64,000 nucleotides of DNA from assembly GCA_030867875.1 (NCBI GenBank), contig JAOWCC010000577.1, positions 149,598,344 through 149,662,343 on the forward strand, given 5' to 3'. Shown here one piece after another: positions 33,996-43,509 of the stretch (positions within the stretch are counted from its first letter, which is position 1; each line of letters begins with the position of its first letter). The position numbers and the translations under genes are program-made. Below the pieces are notes generated by a model, which was not told the origin of the DNA, ran no database searches, and saw only the letters and a list, made by a program, of their open reading frames with translations. The stretch is from Actinernus sp. WN-2022. Taxonomy: Eukaryota; Cnidaria; Anthozoa; Actiniaria; Actinernidae.

Positions 33996-35200
33996 ATAAC
34001 AGTGTTGACAGAGTGCTCCCTTGGAGTCCCAATAATGTGACACGCAAAATTTCATCACCTCAGTTTAACACCACTTTTCCCCCTTAGTATCAGTTAACAC
34101 ATACACGTGTGTAGATTTATGATTCTCTCCTTACCGGCTTCGCGGCTCGCTTTCTTCCCTAGAAAAAACCTGAGACCAGAACGAAATTATCTTGCAAACG
34201 TATCCGTGAAAACCTTTAAAATAACTATATATATAATCATCTAACTGGAAATAATACAAGACTCAGAAGGGACTCAGAACTACTCGGCTGTAAAAGGGTC
34301 GCACGTGGATGACTGAAATATGTTTGTCAAGTTGAACATGCAAGTACCCTAGCTGTACAAAATGTAAAGCTCATTGATATAACTCAATGCACTTAGTGTA
34401 ACTTAGCCCGCGACTTGGCAGGCGTTTGATATTCTCAGGCCACTGAGTTTTTTATTTATTTAGTTTCTGTCAGTCGGCAGTAACGGCATTATAAGGAAGT
34501 CGGCACGGTTAGAGTATTTGAAGACTTTAAATAAAGACCTTTAAACACAACTGACTACAGAAATATCAACAGAATTGATAAACATAACTACCGTATTTTG
34601 ACACAGTCAGTTAAGTTCAAAGATTTCAACTCCAAACTTCCTCTCGCATTAACGCGTCCGACGTAAAGCCGTCGCAATCAGTCGAAAACAATACATCGAA
34701 ACTGTTTGCGACGGCTTACGCAGTATATGGAAGGCCAGCCGTAATAGAGATTCTGCTAGCAGGGAAGGACACGGATATATTTCTGAGAAAACAAAAATGA
34801 TTTCCAGCTACTTAAAAGCGCATATGGATTATACGGTTCCATTTCACGCGTTCATCTTATCGTTCCTCTTTTCTTCAAACGTTCAACCGTGATAGTAAAT
34901 TACTTGTATCTATTTAATCACAAGAAAGCTTTATGAATTCATTCTCGCTGCTAATAAACACAGACATCAATTACACCAGAATGATTTTTCTTTGTTGAAA
35001 GTCATAAGTTTACGTGCATCGATAGTCAATTATGAGCGCATGCACTGAAAACGAACACTTACTGGGTTCAATGTCGATAAAACCGTGGTTTTTGTTTCGT
35101 TCATGCTAACGAAAATTTCGTCACCTTCATTGTGATATTAACTACAACAACTAATTAAGTAGTTGTTTACGGCCTGGCCTCGGCTTCTGGGATTACTGTG
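33996..35200. other. No gene recognised
   Basis: AT-rich spacer. A short hairpin with 'gccgtcgca/tgcgacggc' arms occurs at 34670-34715. Nothing else. Confidence 0.4.
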
Positions 35201-35289
35201 AAGAGCGCAACTCTTCGCCCTTCTCTTCGAAGGAAAAAACGTCACTCGCAACGCTTCTTGGCCCAGTGCCGCTTAAACATTCTTCAATT

Positions 35290-35503
35290 GCTAAGGCTAT
35301 TCGCTCGAGCGGCTTTCGAAAGAGTGACACTTCCCTTTTTCCCATGAAATTGAACGATAATTTTGGGTTGCTTGACAGTTTGAACTCCAAAAAGAAGAGG
35401 AAGTCCTGGTTGGTCTCCAAGGCGGGTTATCACTGAAGCCTCGTGTAGTACTTCTTTTCTCAACCTTTCGTCATCGAGGCCTTCGTTATTATTTACGAAC
35501 TCT
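35290..35503 (-). pseudogene. Protein-kinase-like exon remnant
   Basis: The minus strand reads EFVNNNEGLDDERLRKEVLHEASVITRLGDQPGLPLLFGVQ, then KIIVQFHGKKGSVTLSKAA, before a stop. This resembles the alpha-C helix (Glu in VLHEA), beta-4 (LPLLFGV) and hinge (IVQFHG) of a eukaryotic protein kinase. The glycine loop, catalytic loop and DFG are not found nearby on this strand. A possible splice acceptor (gcctgaag) lies at its 5' edge, directly against the 87-bp satellite. It may be one exon of a larger gene or a dead fragment. Confidence 0.5.
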
Positions 35504-35519
35504 TCAGGCAGTAAGGGTA

Positions 35520-37780
35520 GGCAGTAAGCTGTTGAATTCAGCTTACGGATTACCCAAGAAAGTAACAGAAATATAAACAGGCATGCATTAAGGGGAGTTC
35601 TGCCCATGTTCAGCTGTGGAATTCAGGTAACGGATTACCCAAGAAAACAACAGACATAAACAGGCAGTAAGGGTGGTGGCTAATTTCTGCCCATGTTCAG
35701 CTGTTGAATTCAGGTAACGGATTACCCAAGAAAACAACAGAAATATAAACAGGCAGTGAGGGGCCGGGGGTTCTGTCCCAGTTCAGCTGTTGAATTAAGG
35801 TAATGGATTACCCAAGAAACAACAGAAACATAAACAGGCATGCAGTAAGGTGAGTTCTGCTCCTGCGTGTTCAGCTGTTGAATTCAGGTAACGGATTACC
35901 CATGAAAACAACAGACATAAACAGGCAGTAAGTGGCATGGCTAATTTCGGCCCCTGTTCAGCTGTGGAATTCAGGTAACGGATTACCCAAGAAAACAACA
36001 GACATAAACAGACAGTAAGGGTGGTGGCTAATTTCTGCCCCTGTTCAGCTGTTGAATTCAGGTAACGGATTACCCAAGAAAACAACAGACATAAACAGGC
36101 AGTAAGGGGGATGGCTAATTTCTGCCCCTGTTCAGCTGTGGAATTCAGGTAACGGATTACCCAAGAAAACAACAGACATAAACAGGCAGTAAGGAGGATG
36201 GCTAATTTCTGCCCCTGTTCAGCTGTGGAATTCAGGTAACGGATTACCCAAGAAAACAACAGACATAAACAGGCAGTAAGGGTGGTGGCTAATTTCTGCC
36301 ATGTTCAGCTGTGGAATTCAGGTAACGGATTACCCAAGAAAACAACAGACATAAACAGCCAGTAAGGGGGATGGCTAATTTCTGCCCTTGTTCAGCTGTG
36401 GAATTCAGGTAACGGATTACCCAAGAAAACAACAGACATAAACAGGCAGTAAGGGGGGATGGCTAATTTCTGCCCCTGTTCAGCTGTTGAATTCAGGTAA
36501 CGGATTACCCAAGAAAACAACAGACATAAACAGGCAGTAAGTGGCATGGCTAATTTCGGCCCTTGTTCAGCTGTGGAATTCAGGTAACGGATTACCCAAG
36601 AAAACAACAGACCTAAACAGGCAGTAAGGGTGGTGGCTATAATTTCTGCCCATGTTCAGCTGTGGAATTCAGGTAACGGATTACCCAAGAAAACAACAGA
36701 CATAAACAGGCAGTAAGGGGGATGGCTAATTTCTGCCCCTGTTCAGCTGTGAAATTCAGGTAACGGATTATCCAAGAAAACAACAGACATAAACAGGCCG
36801 TAAGGGTGGTGGCTAATTTCTGCCCCTGTTCAGCTGTTGAATTCAGGTAACGGATTACCCAAGAAAACAACAGACATAAACAGGCCGTAAGGGTGGTGGC
36901 TAATTTTTGCCCATGTTCAGCTGTGGAATTCAGGTAACGGATTACCCAAGAAAACAACAGACATAAACAGGCACAGGGGCAGAAATTAGCCATCCCCCTT
37001 ACTTCAGCTGTTGAATTCAGGTAACGGATTACCCAAGAAAACAACAGACATAAACAGGCAGTAAGGGGGGTGGCTAATTTCTGCCCCTGTTCAGCTGTGG
37101 AATTCAGGTAACGGATTACCCAAGAAAACAACAGACATAAGCAGGCAGTAAGGGGGATGGCTAATTTCTGCCCCTGTTCAGCTGTGGAATTCAGGTTACG
37201 GATTATCCAAGAAAACAACAGACATAAACAGGCCGTAAGGGTGGTGGCTAATTTCTGCCCCTGTTCAGCTGTTGAATTCAGGTAACGGATTACCCAAGAA
37301 AACAACAGACATAAACAGGCCGTAAGGGTGGTGGCTAATTTTTGCCCATGTTCAGCTGTGGAATTCAGGTAACGGATTACCCAAGAAAACAACAGACATA
37401 AACAGGCACAGGGGCAGAAATTAGCCATCCCCCTTACTTCAGCTGTTGAATTCAGGTAACGGATTACCCAAGAAAACAACAGACATAAACAGGCAGTAAG
37501 GGGGGTGGCTAATTTCTGCCCCTGTTCAGCTGTGGAATTCAGGTAACGGATTACCCAAGAAAACAACAGACATAAGCAGGCAGTAAGCGGGATGGCTAAT
37601 TTCTGCCCCTGTTCAGCTGTGGAATTCAGGTTACGGATTACCCAAGAAAACAACAGGCAGTAAGGGGCCGGGGGTTCTGTCCCAGGCAGTTCAGCTGTGG
37701 AATTCAGGTAAATGATTACCCATGAATTCAGGTAACGGTTTACCCATGAAAACAACAGACATAAACAGGCAGTAAGGGAG
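35520..37780. repeat. 87-bp satellite array, about 26 units
   Basis: Each unit carries cagctgtkgaattcaggtaa, cggattacccaagaaaac, aacagacataaacaggcagt and 'ggtggctaatttctgcccctgtt'. The spacing of 'ggattaccc' is close to 87 bp. Since 87 is 29 codons, the minus strand stays open for long stretches (37755-36637 is 372 codons) with a repeating FSWVIRYLNSTAEQGQKLA peptide. This follows from unit length and is not taken as a gene. Two units (near 36971 and 37406) contain the same internally inverted stretch and are 435 bp, five units, apart, which shows a higher-order duplication. Confidence 0.9.
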
Positions 37781-38559
37781 GTTCTTTCTTGGTTTGCCTG
37801 TTATTTGTAAGATTTATCCCCACTTGCAAATTAACTTCTAATCTAGCATAAGCTGCTTGCTAAGTAGGTGCTTCTCCTTGTATTTCTATGTTAGATTGTT
37901 GACAGCCAGAGAGCCCTGAATAATGATTTCTCTTGCAGCAAGTATAACTCCAACACCACAGCTTCCTGAACCATCACCTGACATCCTATATCTGTTTGGT
38001 AGAAAATGAAGGCTCGATCTGCAATCTACAACATAAATATATAAAAACACAAACACAAAATAGAGATACACATGCAATGACACATATCGATCTATGCATG
38101 ACAGTACATTTACATGTACATGATTGTGAGAGTTTGAGAGGAAATTAAAAAGATTATAAGAAAATTTGAATGATTGTGGAAAAAATGATAATCCCGATTG
38201 GTTTATTCAACAGGCCGGTTTTAAATCAACACTGACGTAATCACTTAATAATAAATTAAATAACTTCAAACAAAATAAATTGTAACACACTAGCAGCGAT
38301 AGCTGCTTTCGTTTCCTTTACCTTCTCCCAGATAAAACGACAGCTCGTTTCCTAATACTTGAATGCGACGAGTCTTCAGGGTTACCTTTTTCGTGAGACC
38401 GATCACAGCGGACCGCGTGAGGTCGAAGGAGTTCATCGCGTCAATTACTTGCTTGAACTCTGATCAGAGGCCAAAAATCCTTGATATGATCTCTCAACTG
38501 AAGACTGCTGCTGCTTTAGCAGCCCACAAAAGAGTCCAAACAGAGTAATAGCGTACATG

Positions 38560-40149
38560 CAGCCCTCTTCTTCGGCGCCGGTTTATTCTTTCCGCCAGAA
38601 CCATTCGAATGGAGCGCATTCACCATTTCCCGCCACAAATCTGATACTTTCACTTGAGAACCGTTCAAAAGCCTTGTTCTTAACAAATCTTTTCACTTTA
38701 CAATCACAACGGCTGTTTGACCGAGCGTACCACTTCTTACGTTTGTCAAGTGAAGCTCCTAAAACCCTAGTTAAGTAGAAAGGTCTCAGCGTTCGCGTCC
38801 TCCATGATCGCATGCAAATATCCTTGAAGTTTGGGCATATAATTTCTGCCTCCAATTTCATCTCTCCACAGGAATTATACCTTCGAAAGTGTTTACTGGT
38901 TATATTAAATAAAGTGGTGACAACACTGAAACCACAAAATGTCAAAATCGTAATTCGATTTTGGGGAGTGGGATGGAGTCGTTTGTAACCTCTTATCGGT
39001 ATAGTATAATTTTATACTAGCAATACAAAAAGGCGATTTGCCTTTTGGTATAAAGTTCAGTTACTCGGTCGCTTGAACCCAGGGCCAACTTTGGCTCCTT
39101 GCAAGCGGCATAGTGAAATATATATTGAATTCGGTTTACAACAAAGCGACCATAACAATGATTTCCGCCCAACCCCGGGTTTATTTCGTTTAAAGGAGTA
39201 AATGCTTCTCTTATGGCTTCTTTGAGGACATGTTAGCAATTGTAGGGAAAGCACAAATGAGTAATAATCGACACTAGTTTGAGAGTCGAGGGTAAACTTT
39301 CCGTTTAGACTCGCGAGGCCGGACGCCGCGCCTCTAGATCAACAAGCAAGCCCCGTTAGTTATTGATAATTTCTGATGAAAAGACGCATGATTATTTGAG
39401 GAACGACCGTGCCCATCAAGTTCTGAAGGCTCAGGAATAAATACAGTCGTTATAGAGCGGACCAGGGAATCACATACGGAATCACATATGTACAGTAGTG
39501 CTATTAATATTGGCTCTCAACCGCCGGGCGCAAATTAAATTGTTCAAAAATCTGATTGAGGAGCAAGTTGACACGCAATATACTGTTCTTTCAAATCACA
39601 TGCACGGCCGAATACCAAAAGAAAAATAAAGTTCTTTAAAGTTCCGCCACAATTCAGTATTCATTTTTCTGAATTTTAACATGACAAGGCAAACTAATGG
39701 TGGTGGCTGTTTTTTTCAACAGTGATATGACAAGCAAATTACCGGTGCTGACACATGTAGGTGTTTTACTAAGTCAGATTACCAGAGCGTCTCTAGCAAC
39801 CATGAATTCACGCTGGGTCAAAAAATCGAGCGATGCGGCTCCTCATACTAGCGATTTGGGCCTCACAAAATACATCTAAAGTCTCAATTCTGCTTCCAAA
39901 TCTTAATTCTTTTATAAGACTTATGAAAGGGCTTGCTTGCTTTTTGGAAGAACAAGAAGAGTAATTTGGCGATGAATAAGCACCGACCTGTGATATTTTA
40001 TAAGCAACTGACTGGGTTCACGCTTCATTTCTACCAACCACAGAAAGCAACAAATGTGGCGTGACTGGCCTGTGTGACGTCACAGTAAGTATCGCTATTT
40101 GTGTCGTCACGCAACGCTTCTCCCCACAAATAACGGCTGCGAAGGAGAC
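38560..40149. other. No gene recognised
   Basis: Open frames up to about 120 codons on the minus strand (38583-38945) show no domain or repeat that could be recognised. No element ends were found. Confidence 0.35.
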
Positions 40150-40210
40150 TAGTACATTATCCTTCCTGCTTACTCATTAGCATTAGTTAAGGTATGGAGA
40201 GTCACCCCTG
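40150..40210 (-). repeat. Ngaro split direct repeat B2
   Basis: It contains tagtacattatccttcctgc, then ttactcattagcattagtta, and ends gagtcacccctg. It is almost identical to 40385-40449 apart from a 4-bp indel (ggtatgg against ggtattatatgg). Confidence 0.85.
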
Positions 40211-40266
40211 ACGAGCAAGCTCGCGCGGATAAGCCAATGAGTAAACAAGAAGGGTGAGATGGGAGG

Positions 40267-40318
40267 GGCGACTCTATCTTGCAGGCAACTTCGCGCCAAC
40301 CGACACTTATGCATAATT
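40267..40318 (-). repeat. Ngaro split direct repeat A2
   Basis: This 52-bp copy (ggcgactctatcttgcaggc ... cttatgcataatt) matches 52230-52281 with about five transitions, in the same orientation. Confidence 0.85.
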
Positions 40319-40384
40319 AATGTCTCCTTAAATAATGCTAATGACGTCATCCGAAAGGTTCATGAATATTCAATGAGTTGGAAT

Positions 40385-40449
40385 AGTACATTATCCTTCC
40401 TGCTTACTCATTAGCATTAGTTAAGGTATTATATGGAGAGTCACCCCTG
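40385..40449 (-). repeat. Ngaro split direct repeat B1
   Basis: Second copy of the B repeat, placed between the recombinase gene and A2 as expected for this class. Confidence 0.85.
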
Positions 40450-40655
40450 TCCTCGCAGCTCCCCGGCACTGACACCTATTGGTGCATTAGCATTACCACA
40501 ATAATCTGATCTCCCCAACCTTATCACTCCAACCTTATCATCCCATTCCCAACATAATATTTTCTTATTTCTAATGTTCAAAATCCTTCCGCATCTTATC
40601 TAATGTCCTCATGAGTTCAATCATGAAAAACTTTGTCAATGTAGGGATTTGTTTC

Positions 40656-41963
40656 TTATTGGAAAGCTTGTGAAAAACCGCACAGAGCGTTTTGTTTCCG
40701 ATAAGCGTCGCCGAGTTCCAGGAACAAGCTGGCCAAACGATCACTAGCTCTGTTTGGAGCCATGACCTGATGTAGTTTTATATAATATTGGGCCGAGGAT
40801 GCCGTCTTCCAACCCACATGGTTCATTATTGAATTCATCTCTGCACCCGCTAAGGCCAACGAGATGGCACATCCACTCCGTAAACCATGTGGTGTTATTC
40901 GTCTATACTTGAACCTCTGCGGTAACTGTTGGGCGTAGGACGAAAGCCTGGCTTGAGCAGCAGACGAGTCAAATGGCCACAGGAGAATGTCCCCACATGG
41001 ACTGGTAGGCCTAAAAAGAAATCCTTGTCTGACGGAAACACCAAGGAGATCACACATGCGTACATAAACCTCAACGGCCGCCACTGGAAAAAGGGATGGG
41101 TCCTTATACCGCTTTAAGGCGAACATATTGGTCGTTCCATCGCGCAATGACTTAGTGAGCGTGTGATTAAAAATGAGGGCTCCTTTGTTGGGGAAGAAGA
41201 GAATTTCAGCTGTTTTTGTTCGTCCTAAATCCCCCGCTCTGTCATGGCATAGAAGTGAATTTTAAAGAACGCTTGAATGATCTCTCGTGAGAATAAATAA
41301 CTGGGTTGACGAATTCGTCGTACGCTTCAGGCGTTTCAGTATTTCCCCAGAAATCGCAGCTAAATCTACAATAAACAACGGCTCAGCTTGAGTGGGGAGT
41401 GTTTTGGATTGCAATTGCTCTTCTCGAATCGCTTTTACTTTTATTTACTTTCACAGAAGCTGCTGGGTTTCCATAACCAGTGAGGCGTCATCGAGTGTTC
41501 TACCCCACCTAGAAAAAATAGCCCTTAACTTTCCTAATGTTGAATCAACCGTACCAAAGGTTAGACGTTTTGGGCAAGAACAGGAAGAATTCTTCTTATC
41601 CCCGAAGTACGGGCAGTCATCTTTATGAACAATGGTTTTCCCAAATCTGTCTTTCCAGATAAGGAAATTAATCACATCATCTGGAGTTGCTGATGTGACA
41701 TCCCTGGGAGGGGATGATCTCGACAAGAAGGCAGACAATTCATTCTCTAAAGACGACTTTTGTTTTGAATACGGAGTAGAACTTGCTCGCCTATTCAAAA
41801 CTTGACTTCGCTCCATAATATCGTTCCAGTTGATAGTGGCTTTCAGGGATGGTGGAGACGCTTGAGACTCTGCCCGCCGTCTGTATCCACAACGCTGGCA
41901 ATAGTGGAAATCCCTGTCGTTGGGGTAGGTACATTCTGGGCAAGACACCGAGGCACCGAACAT
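40656..41963 (-). pseudogene. Ngaro tyrosine recombinase with N-terminal zinc ribbon
   Basis: The frame from 41963 starts with a four-cysteine zinc ribbon (CPECTYPNDRDFHYCQRCG) and a helical core-binding part. The catalytic part reads LRDGTTNMFALKRY, then HGLRSGCAISLALAG (the H-x-x-R box) and VGWKTASSAQYYIKL with the nucleophile Tyr. The first conserved region (HDRAGDLGRTKTAEILFFP) is present near 41200-41260 but in a different frame from the preceding segment, so at least one small indel lies at about 41250-41290. The enzyme would integrate the circular DNA; this copy is probably inactive. Stop at the low-coordinate end, 40656. Confidence 0.8.
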
Positions 41964-41996
41964 CCTTGGAACCAGAGGTAACGGCTATGAGGCAAA

Positions 41997-42283
41997 TTAC
42001 GTGAACTTAGTCTCACCCATTAATAGTTGAAATATCACCCACCCGAAAGCCCACAACTCAAACTGAGTCTTGCCAGGCTGAAATCCTTGTCTGGTAGGAA
42101 ATAACAATGCGTCAGAACTGTCTTGTTCTGCCACCAGGATGTTATGCTTTGACATGGCGTTTATAATGGGCCACCAAAAAGGTAGCGGAGATAATTTCGG
42201 CAACACTACCGTCACCACTGCGTGTTGTGACCAGAGGAATCGTAGCAGGGGGCCAATCAAGGTGAAAGGAGGAAAAACATAAG
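41997..42283 (-). pseudogene. End of Ngaro RNase H region, cut off by the Ty3 insertion
   Basis: It reads YVFPPFTLIGPLLRFLWSQHAVVTVVLPKLSPLPFWWP, the proline-rich end of DIRS-order RT-RNase H proteins. Its first codons are completed by 47887 onwards once the Ty3 element and one TAAG copy are removed (SINAY to VFPPF). Confidence 0.8.
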
Positions 42284-42566
42284 TGTGACGATCTCTAACC
42301 ATATCATAAAAGTAACATGTGTATAATCAGATAGCTTTAGAATGGGACGTGATTCGGTTAGTTCGCCGGAGTCCTTTGGGCGCCGGTCTTACATTATTTC
42401 ATACCACAGATTTCCGGAACAACCTTGTATATGTAATGTGAGCAATGTGCTCCTAGAATGACAGACTGTATGTATGATATAAAAAGGAGAAACTGGAGAA
42501 TAAAGTCAGTTCTGAACTAGAAGGTTGGAGTATTGTTGTAACTTCAAAGAGTCTCGGTACGCTACA
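42284..42566 (+). repeat. 5' LTR of the young Ty3 element
   Basis: Contains a TATA box (tataaaaagg, 42478-42487) and an AATAAA (42499-42504), so promoter and poly(A) signal are both present. Identical to 47604-47886. Confidence 0.95.
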
Positions 42567-42601
42567 AATCTGGTGGCAGTGGTGAAAGAAAAGAAAACAG
42601 A

Positions 42602-43471
42602 ATGTCGACGAGCATCCTACCAAGTAAGTTTGACGGTGGGGATCTGGCTTTATGGTTGAGAGAATTTGACGCATGTAGTGCCGCCAACGGCTGGAAAGTA
42701 ACGACAGAAAAAGACGATAAAATTCTTAAACTACCTGCCTTTCTTCGCGGTCAAGCGGCCAGCCATTTTTACGCTATCCCCGAGGAAAAAAGGAAGACAT
42801 TTTCAGGCGCCGTGAAGGAACTTAAAACTGCGATGTGTCCGGCCGTTAATCGGGAACATTTTTACGCAGAATTTGAAGGGCGCTTGCTTCGTCCAGGTGA
42901 GGACCCAGCAGTTTATCGCTGGGAACTCGAAAACCTATTAACGAAGGCCGATCCTTCATTAACTAAAGAAGCACAAACAGCTCTTATAGCGCGACAGTTT
43001 ATGCGCGGGCTTCCTCATGTCATCAAACTGAAACTATTGGAGCACGATCCAACTCCGGATATCGACAAAATGCTCAACTTTGCGCAACGTTATCGCGCTG
43101 TGGAGGGATATGTCCATCCCAGTGTGGAACTGCAAACAAACGCTGCTATTACGGCTGCCCGCCCTGAAACCAGCGAGCCTCCTAAGACGGCTGACCCGCA
43201 GCTCTCGCAGTTGATAGCTATGGTCGCTGCTATCTCAGAACACCAAAAGACTTTAGAAACAAGACTAGACCGTGCCGAACAAAGTCATCCAGAACCACGA
43301 CAGGACAGGAAAGGCGAATGCTACAAGTGTGGTAAACATGGCCACTTTGCAAAGGATTGCCGGGGCGGCCGCCCAAGGAACCCTAACCAGAGCAGACAAG
43401 AGATAACATGCTACTCATGTGGAGGGGCAGGACACTTTGCCAGAAATTGTGCTAATAATTTAAACTTCTAG
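42602..43471 (+). CDS. gag: Ty3 Gag with two CCHC zinc knuckles
   Basis: The 289-residue frame starts 36 nt after the LTR and directly follows the primer site. The capsid-like part includes FDGGDLALWLREFDACSAANGW, FLRGQAASHFYAIPEE and LIARQFMRGLPHVIKLKL. The C-terminus carries two nucleic-acid-binding knuckles, CYKCGKHGHFAKDC and CYSCGGAGHFARNC. The protein forms the intracellular particle and packages RNA. The stop is the TAG at 43469-43471, placed four codons after the second knuckle and overlapped by the pol frame; see the frameshift site. Confidence 0.93.
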   Translation: MSTSILPSKFDGGDLALWLREFDACSAANGWKVTTEKDDKILKLPAFLRGQAASHFYAIPEEKRKTFSGAVKELKTAMCPAVNREHFYAEFEGRLLRPGEDPAVYRWELENLLTKADPSLTKEAQTALIARQFMRGLPHVIKLKLLEHDPTPDIDKMLNFAQRYRAVEGYVHPSVELQTNAAITAARPETSEPPKTADPQLSQLIAMVAAISEHQKTLETRLDRAEQSHPEPRQDRKGECYKCGKHGHFAKDCRGGRPRNPNQSRQEITCYSCGGAGHFARNCANNLNF

Positions 43472-43509
43472 GGGACGGTACGAATAATGGTGGAGTATGT
43501 GACCGTCCC
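43459..43509 (+). promoter_or_regulatory. Predicted -1 ribosomal frameshift site between gag and pol
   Basis: The heptamer T TTA AAC (43459-43465) is phased correctly to the gag reading frame, two codons before the gag stop. A 6-nt spacer follows, then a perfect 8-bp stem, gggacggt (43472-43479) with accgtccc (43502-43509), closing a 22-nt loop. The -1 frame is open from exactly 43459 (a TAA precedes it) into protease. All parts of a standard -1 signal are present. Function is inferred from layout. Confidence 0.85.

Noticed and set aside
35795..37755. Long minus-strand ORFs (154, 71 and 372 codons) as a repeat-protein gene
   Set aside because: They are explained by an 87-bp satellite; no start context, splice sites or non-repeat domain is attached, so they are kept only as a finding.
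37886..38083. Glycine-loop exon of the kinase (GSGSCG)
   Set aside because: The surrounding residues do not follow a kinase beta-1/beta-2 pattern and no lysine region follows.
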